DNA of 64,000 nucleotides from Helichrysum umbraculigerum (taxonomy: Eukaryota; Streptophyta; Magnoliopsida; Asterales; Asteraceae): the NCBI GenBank assembly GCA_949592205.1, contig CATIUR010000005.1, positions 128,359,277 to 128,423,276 of the forward strand, written 5' to 3'. The position numbers were made by a program, and so were the translations under genes. Shown piece by piece: positions 21,456 through 32,741 of the stretch; position 1 is the stretch's first letter, and each line of letters begins with the position of its first letter. The notes under the pieces are model-generated. The model had not been told where the DNA came from. It searched no databases and saw nothing but the letters and a program-made list of their open reading frames with translations.

Positions 21456-22689
21456 TACTTAGATTCCGTAGGCACATTTCTCACCAAGTGTCAAACTTGT
21501 ACAACTTCAAAACAATTATACGATACAACTTTCCAAACGTAATGGAATTTGTGTTTTTAAGTGTAACGCTTCGAAATCAATGTGATAACATCAAGACTAT
21601 TATTACAATTAATCACCAACGGGCCGTACGCGTTTTCAAAACATACTTCAAAGATCAAACAAGTCGTTGTAACTTGTATCAATTTAATCAAACAAGTCGA
21701 AGTAACTTGTAACAATACAATCAACCAAATCGGGGTAATTTGGACATCAAGTTAAACAAACAATTTAAATGGTAGTCTTTCGAGATACCGGTACAATTAA
21801 TAACAATTCAAGTGTCGTGGACACATTCAGGTTTCAAGTCTTTGGACACCAATTCACAGCTAATTACTTCAAGTTTATTAAGTTAAACACTTCAAGACTC
21901 AGGTGAGTTTCATAGCCCCATTTTCACTATTTTACAACTAGGGGTGTGATAATACTGCTCTGTTTTGTTTTACAAGTAGAACGCAAGTGTCAAACTTCAA
22001 ATACTATATGAGTTTCAAGCTAATCAATTTAAAGTCCTCCATAGCATAGTCTCTAGTATTTATAGCGTGAATGTTAGTATATGATATCATATGGGATTGA
22101 CAATCCTCATCCGGGTTAGCACGCACTAACCGGTCAAACGGATGTATTAGCATTTGGGAAGACGAGTGTGGATTAGACACTCGTAGGAGGCATTTCAAGT
22201 TAGGTTTCCTTAATTGGTCCAGACAAATCAAGTTAAGCTCAGACTATGTGCTCATGGATTGTATAACTTTTATTTTGCTTAATTGCATTTTAAATTCAAT
22301 ATAAATCTTGCGGTTCTGACAACTATACATTGACATACAAACCTGTGAGCTCACCAGCGTTTTCGCTGACCCATTTTAGTATTTATCACAGGTACCCAGC
22401 AGTAGGTTGGCTGCACAAGCAGGGATTATTAGCTCGAGTCAGCATACATACATTTAGAGATTTGATCGCATTATTATATTTTGTAAAAGTAATTATGCTA
22501 TGTAATCTCTCAATCTCAGGAACCGAGCTAATGTAACATTATTTTGATGTAAACGTTTACTTTATTAATACAAGTTTAAAACGACGCATATAGTGGTCGT
22601 TCATTATTATCTTATGTGCTTTGTATATTGATTAGTGACACCCAAATCGAGCTTCCGCAAATCATTAAATTTGGGGGTGTCACAGAGCA

Positions 22690-23363
22690 CTTGCTGAAGG
22701 TTTACAAATGTAAAGATTGTTGAACCCTTCTCCAACAGCCACCATTTGCTTAGTTGAAGGGTCCTGGAATGTAAACCAAGTAGGAAAGAAAATAGCAATG
22801 AGATATAGTGATTTCAATAATTTTCCAACTGACATCAAGTTGATTTTAAAATCTGGTACATAGAACACATCAGATAGAGCAAGAGTGGAATTGATTTGAA
22901 TGGTTCCTATTTTGGTAACCCATTTACTAGTAACTTAAGTTTAATAGGTCTTTTAAGGACTCTAATGGAATGAAATAAATGAATAAAATGGTGACATATG
23001 ATCTGATGCACCCGTGTCTACCACCCAATCTTTCTCAACATCAAAATCCTTATGAGTAGCAACTAATCTTTTAAGAGAAGCCTGGAATGAAATACCTGTG
23101 TGTGGTCTGAATGCATGTAAAGAAATACCTGCATGAGATTTAGAAGATCCAGCTCCATCACTTCCTTGATCAATTCCTTTCCCTTTGAACATTTTCATCA
23201 TTTCTAAACAAACAGCATTCACAAGCTTCTGATCCAATTCTGGTGTAGCAGGACTTAGTTCATTCTCATAATCCATGCTAAAAGGTGTATCCCTTTGCAT
23301 AAACTGATCAAATGTAGAGACTTGTGCAGCCATTTTTCCTCCTCTCTTTGCTTTCTTCCCCTT
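22690..23363 (-). pseudogene. copia pol 5' fragment: protease and start of integrase region
   Basis: Continues the gag frame after the amber codon at 23364-23366. The protease motif WVVDTGASDHM is present near 23000. A stop at 22962-22964 follows. Between about 22930 and 22975 the frame is lost and then regained, because the block typical of the region after protease (ALSDVFYVPDFKINLMSVGKL) is back in the original frame down to the solo-LTR junction at 22685. So there are at least two compensating small indels or a short scrambled segment. The remainder of integrase and pol lies at 17221-20056. Confidence 0.85.
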
Positions 23364-24290
23364 CTACCAGTCAGGATACCCAAGTCTTTCAAAACACTTC
23401 TCAAATAAGTGACCTTCCATATGGCAGTGAGTACATACTTTCTTGTCTCCTTTATCATCCTTAAACTCCTTTTTATAAGTAACACCTTTCTTGTTATTAT
23501 AATTGGCAAAGAAAGCAGTGGGATCGGGCACTTGATGAGTAACTTGCTTCTGCTTTTCAACTTGTTGCACAATATAATACGCCTTATTGATATTAGGTAG
23601 AGGATCCATGGACAGAATTTGGTTTCTCACAGGCTCAAACTCATCATTTAGTTTCATCAAAAATTGCATTAGTTTTGATCTACTATCAATTTCTAGAAAC
23701 TTTTCAGTAACACCACAAGAGCACTCACTCAATTTTCCACAAGTACACACAGGAATTCCATTTAAACTATGCAATTCATCCCAATATCTTTTCAATTTAT
23801 TGAAGTAAGCTGCAACAGAAAGGCTTCCATGAGTTACCTTACTTAATTCTCTTTCAATTTGATAGATGAGAGGTCCATTGCTCTGTCCATATCGCTCCTC
23901 TAATTCCTTCCACAAATCACTAGCAGATTGAGCATAAAGAAAAGATTCTGACAGCTCCGCAACCATTGAATTCAGTATCCAGCAAATCACCATATAATCA
24001 CATTGTGTCCACCTTTGATAATCATTGTCAATTACAGCAGGTTTTGGTAAAGTTCCATCTATGAACCCTAGCTTTAACTTTGCTCCTAACGCCATCTTGA
24101 TTGTTCTGCTCCATCCGATATAATTACTACCGTTAAATGGAGTAGTAGTAAGCATCATTCCTGGATGATCTGAGCTTGTAGTATGCAACGGATCATTGAC
24201 CACATTTTGCGCATTTACATCGCCAGTCGGATGAACGTTAGGGTTTGGATTAGAATTTGAAATCGCCATTTTTATGAATGTTATCACCAA
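23364..24290 (-). pseudogene. copia gag (nucleocapsid-containing)
   Basis: About 300 residues. The start is probably the second Met, MAISNSNPN at about 24269, since the track-style first codon sits in the leader. It has the copia gag core (PFNGSNYIGWSRTIKMAL... near residues 50-75, SDLWKELEERYGQ mid-protein) and a CCHC zinc knuckle CTHCHMEGHLFEKC near the C-terminus. It ends at an amber codon in a place where copia proteins usually carry a second Trp after GYPDW, so TGG to TAG is likely. Downstream the same frame continues into protease, meaning gag-pol was a single frame. Gag packages RNA in cytoplasmic particles. Confidence 0.9.
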
Positions 24291-24377
24291 TTTGATCGTA
24301 TACGATCAATGAACACACAGAATTAGGGCTCAAATTGTTGAAATCGATTGAAAATCAAACGAATCAAAGCTCCATGT

Positions 24378-24389
24378 GCTCTGATACCA
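24378..24389 (-). promoter_or_regulatory. primer binding site of the copia element (tRNA-Met)
   Basis: Sense strand TGGTATCAGAGC starts directly at the 5' LTR boundary with no spacer and perfectly matches the initiator-Met tRNA 3' complement. Confidence 0.95.
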
Positions 24390-24617
24390 TGAAGAACGGA
24401 AGCGTATTTGATAATTGGTATCAATTTCATTTATTAGAAATGAGGGATTAAAACCCTTTTTAATGTACATACAGGAATAGGAACAAATTAACTAACTGTT
24501 AGTAACTAACTAACAGACTAATTAACAAACAATCAATCTAATTAGCTATACAGACCCCTCTACTTTCCATATTTACACAATTAACCCTGTACATTGTTTT
24601 AACACTATATTTCCATA
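24390..24617 (-). repeat. 5' LTR of the copia element
   Basis: 228 bp, identical to 16985-17212 except for two substitutions. Followed outside by the TSD copy CTTTG (24618-24622). Confidence 0.95.
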
Positions 24618-24622
24618 CTTTG

Positions 24623-25041
24623 ACCCAAAGATCGACGAAAAAATTAAGTCATAATTTAGGTATATTTGTTGGACCAATATAATTTATCATTCTTTTTTAC
24701 TATAGGTTGGATTAGGTGTGAAGGCTCCTTAAGCGAAAGATGATGTATTAGTTGGATTTTCTCAAATCTGTGGACGAAATCGTACACTTCACCGAAGATC
24801 ACGTTGGCATCCCTCTAATAAGACCACCGTCAATTTGATAAGAACACATATGCCATAGTCCATGATTTTCCATGCGTAAGGACTGCTCGTTCCTGATTTG
24901 ATCGAAGATTATGACTTTCACATTGCGCTTAAACCACATTTACGGTGTGTTTGGTGCAGGTGATTACGAGGGATTCTCAAAGCAAGGCAAGTTTTTACAT
25001 GATTGAAATTTTAGTTTTAATTATTTACATTAGTGGCTTAG
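24623..25041. other. intergenic, no gene seen
   Basis: No supported feature. A short GGTGTGTTTGGTGCAGG fragment at about 24943 resembles MITE ends seen at 15524 and 33294. Confidence 0.35.
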
Positions 25042-25620
25042 TGCATCTCCAATGTATAAACTAAACGTATCTTTTTGCACTAAAATAGTGCAAAAGTGTA
25101 AAAAGGTTTCTCCAGTGTTAGCACTAAACACTGCACCATTTTAATGCAATGGCAAATGGTGTTTAGTGCAGTACTAAAATTAGTGTTGCACTAAATTATG
25201 CACTATACACTATTCATATTAAATAATAATAATATTTATAATAATTAAAATGTTTTCATATAATGTATTAATTATATATTTGTGATTAATATTTATAAAA
25301 TTAGATAATATAATGTTTGCTATCATATTTTTTAGAAAAACTTCATAGCTTTATAAAAACTTTCATTTATATTTTTGAGATTTTTAAACATGATGACTGT
25401 TATTATATCTGTTATAATAATTTAACCGTGAGTATATAAAAATTTAGTATTATATTGTTAAATTGTGTATTTTAAATCAAATAAAGAGATTTAGTATAAA
25501 GATTTAGTGCAATACATTTGAGCAATTTTTTTTACTGCAAGCATATTCTTAGAAGATTCTCCTTTTGTACTAAAGTAGTGCAATTTGCTACACTAAAATG
25601 GTGTATACATTGGAGATGCT
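25042..25620. mobile_element. MITE with GCATCTCCAATGTAT terminal inverted repeats
   Basis: Left end GCATCTCCAATGTATAAAC, right end GTATACATTGGAGATGC, about 579 bp. Subterminal TGCACTAAAATAGTGCA-like palindromes are frequent. The interior is very AT-rich. This TIR type is widespread in plant MITEs (PIF/Harbinger or Mutator assigned in different species). TSD unclear. Confidence 0.75.
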
Positions 25621-25623
25621 AAT

Positions 25624-26040
25624 CATCTCCGATGTATACGTTAAACGTACTTTTTTCATTAAAATAGTGTGAATATGTAAAAAAGTTACTTCAGTGTTAG
25701 CAGCACTGCACTATTTTAGTGCAATGGTAAATAGTGTTTAGTAAATTTAGTGTTGCACTAAACACTATTCACATTAAATAATAATATATTTAATAATTAA
25801 AATGTATTAATAGATATATTAATTATATATGTGCAATTAATATTTCTAATATTGGTAAATATAATGTCTACTATCATATTTATTAGAAAACTTCATAATT
25901 TTTTAAAATTTTCATTTTATATTTTTGAGATTTTTATATATAATGATTTTTATGAGAAGAGTGGAAAAGTGGAACTAATAAAAAAATATATATATTATTC
26001 CTTGTTCTATCTTTTGATATATTTTTATTTATATGGAAAT
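25624..26040. mobile_element. second, truncated copy of the same MITE in direct orientation
   Basis: CATCTCCGATGTATACGTTAAACG starts three bases after the first copy and follows its left half in order, including the ATTAAATAATAATAT and CTATCATATTTATTAGAAAA blocks. The right end is missing. Tandem placement suggests unequal exchange or insertion into a related copy. Confidence 0.7.
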
Positions 26041-26544
26041 TGACAATAAAATATCATGTAAGATATAAATTCATTTATACTACATATAAAGCATTTTGCC
26101 ACTTCTTTTAAATTGTACTCAACTAAAAGAAATAACTAAGTTGCCCTTGATAATTAATTCAACATTCAAATCATCTCAATCATTATTCTCCCTAAAAAGG
26201 AAATGCCAACTTACTATCATCAGAATATCTACAAAGGAAATATAAACTAAATAATACTCACGAAATTAAACGGTAACTGGATTATATCTCCACTGCGAAA
26301 AGAAAATGAGAAACCGAATAATCTTAAATTTGTCTCTCAATACCAACACGCGAATTCATCACCCGCTGATGTACGCGGATTTGATGCTAGTATTAATTAT
26401 CAATCTCATCCTCTAAAATAATATATTTTATTATAATAGAATTCTGTTTGTGTTTATTCTTTCTTTCTTTCTTCTTTTCTTTTTCTTTTTCAAGAAAATT
26501 ATGTACAACCATGAAATTTACAGATATATATATACTTACTATTT
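26041..26544. other. intergenic, pyrimidine-rich patch
   Basis: No gene. A CT-rich patch occurs near 26457-26490 (TTCTTTCTTTCTTCTTTTC). Confidence 0.35.
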
Positions 26545-26600
26545 TAAATGAGGCTTAAACCTACAACCTATTAGTTGATGGGTCCCTCTTAGATGGTGAT
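26545..26600 (-). mobile_element. SINE remnant (tRNA-like B box)
   Basis: Minus strand holds GACCCATCAACTAATAGG and GTAGGTTTAAGCCTC, similar to the promoter region of the SINE remnant at 6026. Only the 3' half of the head is recognisable. Confidence 0.4.
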
Positions 26601-27205
26601 AGTCACCTGATCCAGCAGATATCCATCCAATCCGATCCCTAGTCGTGTATATGGATGATTTAAATTGATGTATATGGATATGGATATGGATGTGGATGAT
26701 TTGTAGAACGGTTGTGGATTACAAATTATCATCCATGAATTCATACAGTAGTACCCGAAATACATGTACACACATATATATCTACATTATAAACTTATAA
26801 ATTGTATAAAATAATTATACAATTAGTGGATCATTCTTATACTTCACGTACGTTAAAATCGTTAATAAATAGCCGATGTTCTTTCATCATTTTTCATCAT
26901 ATATTTTAAGTAAAACACCATCGAGGTTAATTGTTAGTTCCCACTATTAGAACATGCTTATTATAGAAAAGTGCTTTAAATTCTTAATATATTTTATATG
27001 CATTTGTATCAAATTATATCAAAATTACCACGTTGTTTAACGATTTTTTAATATTCAACGATATTTTTAACCCGCTTCATTCATCGGATATGGATATAAA
27101 CGGATGATCTGTAATTTGAGTGGATATGAATATGGCAGAAGTAAAATAAATGGATATGAATATGGATATAGCTCCACCCGATCCAAACCTGATCTATTGC
27201 CATTT
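26601..27205. repeat. degenerate element rich in GGATATGGATAT / ATATCCATCC
   Basis: Opposed ATATCCATCCAATCCGATCC (left) and GGATATAGCTCCACCCGATCC (right) with internal GGATATGGATATGGATG runs. The style matches plant hAT MITEs. A related fragment lies at 45770-45925. Ends and TSD are uncertain. Confidence 0.4.
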
Positions 27206-27801
27206 ATAGACTCTTTCTCATACTGTTAAGCCATGAGCCATACTCTTTCTCATGATCCAAAATATGAATATGGATTAAGCCATGAGCCATTTGGTAATAT
27301 AATTCTGTTTTTGAAAATTAATATGATAGAATATTAAAGAAAAAAAAGTTGCATCTATAAATTTTTTTTCAGTTTTACAAAATGAAAAAGGGAGAATTAT
27401 ATATTTCCTCTCCATAAATTACATATATATTCCCAAAATATAAGTTTTCAATGCATAATGTACAATGAATATAACATATTTTTTGGGAAATATGTTATTT
27501 ATGTGGTTTGTGAGGGGAAAACATATAATTACCCCGTATAATGTTTGAACTCATTTTACAATTTTTTTTTTCTTGAGATTGAAAAGTTCCTCAATTTTCT
27601 AAAAAATTAGAGACGAAAATCTTGTGCAAAGTTATTTATAACTAAACACCCTAATATATTTTTTTTCTATAAAACTAATAATCTTGTTGAACCAAATACA
27701 ATTGTTACAAATTTATTATTTATTATTATTGATAACATATAAAATACAATTATATTAATTTGTAGGTCTAATGTTGTTAATTAAATTATTGAGTCTATGC
27801 C

Positions 27802-27851
<50 letters not shown>

Positions 27852-28105
27852 AATTTGTAAGTAGCCCAATAAATTAATTTTGTTAACTTAGATGTGTAAT
27901 TATCATATACCGAAAATGAAAATAATTAGTAACATAAACTAAACTATTGGAGTTGAAAATTTATTAATGACAAAAATGGTACTTGTGAAACAACTTTTGA
28001 ATTTTGCATCAATTCTTTATAAATCAAATTCGGGAGTTGATGATTTTCGTGTATTTGTTAAAAATTATCACTTTTAATCCACTTTTACTTTTACCTCTTT
28101 AAATG
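27206..28105. other. intergenic with (TA)n microsatellite
   Basis: A (TA)n run spans 27805-27847. Otherwise AT-rich with no supported gene. Confidence 0.5.
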
Positions 28106-28113
28106 CATCATAT

Positions 28114-28801
28114 TAGGGGTGTACATGGTTCAAGAACCGCACCAAACCGGACCAAAACCGAACCGAACCACGAACCAATTAATGAAAAATTAAGGACCAC
28201 GAACCGAACCATGTAATTGCGGTTCTGGTCCGGTTCGGTTATAATGGTTTTGGTTCAAAACCACGAACCAAATAAGTTAGGCGTACACGTTAACAAACTC
28301 CTAAAGTAATTCGTTTGCGAATGAAATTTCTTTCAACAATAAGAAAATAATCACGTGTTATTGTTTTTCATGTATCTAAATGGCTTCTTAAAACTTAGCT
28401 AATATAATCTCTAAGTTTTTACTATTGATTTCTTATAAGGGCTTTACAAAATTGACACATATGAATGTTGAATAATGACGTATACGTAGTTAATAACACA
28501 CTTTATACGCAATTCTAATATTAGATATACGTGATAAATTGAAGGTTGAAGTTGTACATTAAAGTAGCTGTTGAAACACGACTTTATATAAGAAAAATAA
28601 TATTACTAAGTATATTTCGGTTCGGTTCTGGTTTTGTACGGTTTTAACGGTTTTGGAACCGAACCGGACCACGAACCATTAACACTAAAATATTAGAACC
28701 AGGAACCGAACCATTATATCTTGGTTAGGTTCGGTTTTGGTCTGGTTCCGGTTCGGCTTTCCGGTCCTGACGGTTCCAAACCATTTATGTACACCCCTAC
28801 T
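28114..28801. mobile_element. hAT-like MITE with TAGGGGTGTACATGG ends
   Basis: 688 bp. Left end TAGGGGTGTACATGGTTC and right end CATTTATGTACACCCCTACT form TIRs. Subterminal GGTTCGGTTCGG / CCGAACCGAACC clusters face each other. Flanking 8-mers CATCATAT and AATCATAT (7 of 8) fit an old hAT target duplication. No transposase. Confidence 0.85.
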
Positions 28802-28809
28802 AATCATAT

Positions 28810-29322
28810 ACTTTGACTTCAGTAAAAATTGGATGTTGAAGAAACAAAATGACATGAGACAATGATTGTCATTAGCTCGAGTTAATGGTCATTGCGAAAC
28901 ATATTGCGAACGGATAACTTAAACGAATTTGTTTGTCGGAAGAAGATATTAACACTCGTGGGATAAAGTTGTTATAACAGTGTTGTTAATTCATATTTGT
29001 ATTAAAGTGTTTGATTATAAACGATTAATATTAAAAAAAATTATAACAATTAAATAATATAGATTTTTTATCCTTTTTACCCATGTAAGAAGTTTATTTA
29101 ATTAAAAAAAATAAAATTATTTTATGAGGTTATTTAAGGTAAGAATTGATGTGGCATGTGTAATTTTTAAAAAAAATTGTTAGCATGTAGTTATATAAGG
29201 CAACAATTTGATGTGACATAGGTAATATTTGATTAAAAAACCATGTTTTATATATATATGAATAGATAGATAGATTATTATTGATATTATTACTATTATT
29301 TTTATTATTATTTTACACATTG
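28810..29322. other. intergenic, no gene seen
   Basis: AT-rich DNA without supported features. A repeated phrase around GATGTGGCATG and GATGTGACATAGG (about 29148 and 29211) hints at an old tandem duplication. Confidence 0.35.
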
Positions 29323-29520
29323 GGCATAATTAAGTGGTATCACCACCGCAAATGCTCACACCCCACATTTGTAACTGACAGGTTAGGAGTTCGAATCCGT
29401 ATTTTAGCACATGTGGGTGATTTGTGGACAAGTGATTTGTCCGCCATTGATGCTCCTTGCGGATGAGACGGACACATAGAATTGAAATATGATACAGGGG
29501 TCAGGGTACCCTCCAAATTA
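29323..29520 (+). mobile_element. tRNA-derived SINE with (ATT)n tail
   Basis: A-box-like TAAGTGGTATCACC and B-box-like AGTTCGAATCC in the first 75 bp, then a body (GCACATGTGGGTGATTTGTGGAC...) shared with the copy at 46285. It ends in an (ATT)n tail, 29522-29556. The body match between the two copies confirms a real family. Confidence 0.8.
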
Positions 29521-29521
29521 C

Positions 29522-29556
<35 letters not shown>
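29522..29556. repeat. (ATT)n microsatellite, SINE tail
   Basis: About eleven ATT units directly after the SINE body. Confidence 0.9.
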
Positions 29557-29557
<1 letters not shown>

Positions 29558-29868
29558 GTAACTTGTTATATGTCAATAGCGAATTCTAATCTAGTTCATT
29601 AAACCATACACTACTTATTATCCCACCACATGATCAAAAAGTAGACAAGAATTGTATTAACTTAATGATGTAAAATATTCCACACATGGGTTATAATAAA
29701 TTGTCCTTGATTTAATTTAATTTATGCATATTATTAAAGTGGAAATAGACAAGAATTTGAGTTATCTATAATTCCAAAAATTCTAAAATTTCCAAATATG
29801 CACCTTTATGGAATTGAAAGAGAACAACATTACAACAAAGTAGGTGAAACTACCTTAATCTGATTGTA

Positions 29869-29872
<4 letters not shown>

Positions 29873-29926
<54 letters not shown>
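29873..29926. repeat. (TA)n microsatellite, left border of an inverted-repeat element
   Basis: 54 bp of TA units ending exactly where the inverted-repeat element starts. Confidence 0.95.
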
Positions 29927-29929
<3 letters not shown>

Positions 29930-30356
29930 GGTAGTGATCAAGAGGGAAGTGTCTTTTTGGGGGGAAGAGGGAAGCGTTAGTACGCATCAGGAAGCATATT
30001 ACAATTATCAATCAAAACATCAACAAAAAATTATTTTTATCAGTAAATAGTAATCAAAATCGATGCTATAAAGAATATTTTAACGAATGAATTTCATTTT
30101 TAAGTCATAACATTAATTGATGAATATTTATTTAATTAATTGTTAAGATTTGGATCAAATATTCATAAATCGATACTATAACTTGAAGAAAAAATTTATC
30201 AAGGAAGCTTAACATTTATAACATCGATTCTGATTAACATTTACTAAATTTCAGTTTGCTTTTTTCGAGATTAGTATAGGTGAAGGTAATATGCTTCCTG
30301 ATGCGTACTAACGCTTCCCCATTCCCTCAAAAAATGGACTTCCCTCTGGATCATGC

Positions 30357-30360
<4 letters not shown>
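29927..30360. mobile_element. inverted-repeat element embedded in (TA)n
   Basis: About 434 bp with ~70-bp inverted ends (AGTGATCAAGAGGGAAGT at the left, AGTGGCATGATCCAGAGGG as reverse complement of the right; then GAAGCGTTAGTACGCATCAG exact on both sides). Each end abuts a (TA)n tract, so insertion into or creation of TA microsatellites is implied. No coding capacity. Confidence 0.85.

Positions 30361-30404
<44 letters not shown>
30361..30404. repeat. (TA)n microsatellite, right border
   Basis: About 44 bp of AT units directly at the right end of the inverted-repeat element. Confidence 0.95.
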
Positions 30405-30408
<4 letters not shown>

Positions 30409-30838
30409 TTTATATAAAGTTAAAGATATTTAATAATCTTACATAGGGGAAGGGGGTGTTTGAAGAGAAAAATGAGAAGATTAATTATGGTCATTGAATC
30501 ATCATTTGATTTTGATCAATGGTTATAAGGGATGACATTTTTGTAATTAGTTTAAAAAAATTGAGGTTAGAGTTAATAAAAAAAAACATAAAAAAAAAAT
30601 TTCATCACTTTTTTTATGTTTACATTTTAGTTCCTCCACTTTTTTTTCTTCCTCCTCCTACCTTCTTCTTCCCCCAACCTCACCTACCACCACCCCCATC
30701 ATCTGCTGTCGCCAGCCACAGCCAGCCGTCGTCGAAATTTTTTTTTTTATAATTTTTTTAGTATCCCTTTTCTACTGCATTTTGAATAAAACTATAAATT
30801 TTTTCACTGCATTTTGTATATTATTGTTTTCTAACTAC

Positions 30839-30842
<4 letters not shown>

Positions 30843-30911
<69 letters not shown>
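30843..30911. repeat. (TA)n microsatellite
   Basis: About 69 bp of uninterrupted TA units, inside the large inverted-repeat element. Confidence 0.95.
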
Positions 30912-30913
<2 letters not shown>

Positions 30914-31400
30914 CTGCATCTTCTATACAGAACGTGAGCAAAATACAGTACAAATAGATAATATGTATAATATAAAACGCAGTAAAAGTGAACAATACAT
31001 CATAAATGAAATACATGTAAAATACAGTAAAAACAGCAATACGTATTATACTTTTATACATTGATAAAACAAACAATATGTAATAGATGAATTATTTGAA
31101 AAATGCAGTAAAAATAATAAAATGCAGTATAATATTAACAAAATGCAATACAAAATAGATTATGTATAACATAAAATGCAGTAAAAAACAAGCAATATAT
31201 ATATATATTAGATCGAGTTGTATATATATAATGCAATAAAAATATCAATAATGCAGTACAAAAAAGATAATGTATATAATACAAAATGCAGTAAAAAACG
31301 AATAATATTTACTAAACATATATATATATATATATATATACAAAATGCGGTATAATTTTAACAAAAAGAAGTAGAAAATGATAATATGTAAAAACAGTTG
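30912..31400 (+). repeat. dispersed AAAATGCAGTA motif cluster
   Basis: Roughly a dozen AAAATGCAGTA or AAAATACAGTA units at irregular spacing of 25-50 bp, between short TA tracts. The inverse TACTGCATTTT occurs on the other side of the (TA)n tract at 30775-30820. A similar motif recurs at 37108-37140. Confidence 0.7.
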
Positions 31401-31640
31401 AAAAAGAAATTAAAAAAAAAAAATTATAAAATTTTTTTTTCCGGTGGCGGCAGCTGGTGGTGTGTGGTGGTGGGGTGTGGGGTGGAGAGGAAGAAAGTAG
31501 GAGGAGATGGTAGACAATATTAAGAAAGTGGAGGAGGTGAAAATGAAATTTGATTATGTGACATGTGATACATTTTTTATGGTTTAAAATACTTTAAATC
31601 TTCTGTTCACTTCTCCTCAAATACCCCCTTCTTTTTTAAA

Positions 31641-32114
31641 CTTCACCCATGATTAAATGTCATTTTATAAAAACTACTCCGTATATAGATATATAGATTT
31701 GTCATGTAATGCCTACACTCCTAAACTCTTTCTTTTGATAAATTTAACTTTCTGCATAAAAGTTAAAAATTATAGATAAATAAACTGCATTCAATTTTAC
31801 GGGAAAATGTCAATCTACGAATATAATCATGTTTCGCGAAAGTAAAAATATTTTCATAGATATGCAACTTTACTCTAAATAAAGTGTACTGTATGGTAAA
31901 AATATTTTCATACAAATGCAACTTAACTCAAAATAATGTGTACTGTATGGTAGTTGGAAGTGGAACATATAAATATATCAAAGTTTTCTTATCTATATCT
32001 ATACTACAAATCTACAATACAATGCATTTGACTTTTATATCTTTATTAGTAACTAAATATCAAAATTCAACAACCCTTAAATTAAGCAAAAATTACCATA
32101 TATATTACAATATA
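31641..32114. other. intergenic with a 54-bp tandem duplication
   Basis: No gene. Units 31842-31895 and 31896-31949 are a 54-bp direct duplication starting GTAAAAATATTTTCATA and ending GTGTACTGTATG. Confidence 0.7.
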
Positions 32115-32204
32115 CTAGCAGATATTGCCCGCGCAATGCGGCGGACAACTAAGTTATTTATAATTGTTATGTATTATATTATGGTCGTTAATAGCATTTC
32201 CACT

Positions 32205-32440
32205 AGCCATTTAGCCTAGTGGTACCAAGTGCGCAACCCGAAAAAGCACCTTGACTAGTTAATGGGGGTGAATTGGAATAACAACGTGGGTTCAAACCTA
32301 ACCATTGACAAAATCATGGTGATAGGGGGTCTGGGTTCATTCTCGGACGCATCGCCTAGGGGCTGGTAGAATGCGCGATGCCGGTCGGTATCCAAAGGAT
32401 ACACGGGTTAGGGTTGCCCGCCTCTAACAACCTTTTGGAA
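32205..32440 (+). mobile_element. tRNA-derived SINE inside the Helitron-like element
   Basis: A-box-like TTTAGCCTAGTGGTACC and a B-box-like GGGTTCAAACC about 85 bp later, then a GC-richer body (GGTCTGGGTTCATTCTCGG...GGGTTAGGGTTGCCC). Unlike the surrounding AT-rich DNA. Box spacing is longer than usual, so an internal insertion is likely. Confidence 0.55.
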
Positions 32441-32477
32441 TAATATAACATTTTAATTCAATTTTTCATAGATCGTA

Positions 32478-32741
32478 CTCCCTCCGTCCCAATTTAATTG
32501 TCCCCAAACAGAAAACACGTAGTTTAAGATAAACACAATAATTACTACTTACTTTTTGCACAATGACATTCTTACCCCCTAACTAATTAATTTGAACTTC
32601 CTTTTCACTTTTGTAATTTAATTTTGAAGTAGGGACATCATAGTAAATGGAATCATATTTCCTTTCTATATTTGGTAGTGGACAATCAATTTGGGACATC
32701 CTAAAATTGAATACTGGACTATTAAATCGGGACGGAGGGAG
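32478..32741. mobile_element. Stowaway MITE inside the Helitron-like element
   Basis: 264 bp, TIRs CTCCCTCCGTCCC at left and GGGACGGAGGGAG at right (perfect complements), TA duplication at 32476-32477 and 32742-32743. Confidence 0.95.

Larger units (their letters stand above)
20057..22684 (+). mobile_element. solo LTR (2,628 bp) of a gypsy chromovirus-like family, nested in copia
   Basis: Begins TGTGACACCC and ends GGGTGTCACA, perfect 10-bp inverted termini, with exact 5-bp TSD GAGCA at 20052-20056 and 22685-22689. No PBS, PPT or pol, so it is a solo LTR produced by LTR-LTR recombination. The sense strand is taken as plus because a pyrimidine-rich leader (20580-20650) follows an AT-rich U3, and TGTRACACC...GGTGTYACA ends are common in Tekay/Del-like chromoviruses. 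Both ends align with the interrupted LTR at 47109-57545, so the two are one family. It cuts the copia integrase coding region. Confidence 0.92.
16985..24617 (-). mobile_element. complete Ty1/copia retrotransposon, split by a solo LTR
   Basis: Minus-strand element with 228-bp LTRs (16985-17212 and 24390-24617) that differ at two positions, TSD CTTTG on both sides (16980-16984; 24618-24622), a tRNA-Met primer binding site, gag with zinc knuckle, protease, integrase, RT, RNase H and a polypurine tract. Removing the inserted solo LTR and its TSD leaves almost exactly 5.0 kb. The LTR similarity (226/228) indicates a recent insertion, yet coding is already broken by an amber codon after gag, frame disruptions after protease, an integrase catalytic substitution and the nested insertion. 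The Ivana/Oryco lineage is my tentative guess from DTGASDHM and pol style. Confidence 0.95.
30447..31640. mobile_element. larger inverted-repeat element with polypyrimidine arms
   Basis: Left arm about 30447-30760 and right arm about 31427-31640 are imperfect reverse complements: GGAAGGGGGTGTTTGA / TCAAATACCCCCTTC outside, and a CCTCCACTTT...ACCACCACCCCC polypyrimidine block whose purine complement recurs at 31445-31540. The interior holds (TA)n at 30843-30911 and many TACTGCATTTT / AAAATGCAGTA units. No real ORF; the open frames are low complexity. Confidence 0.7.
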
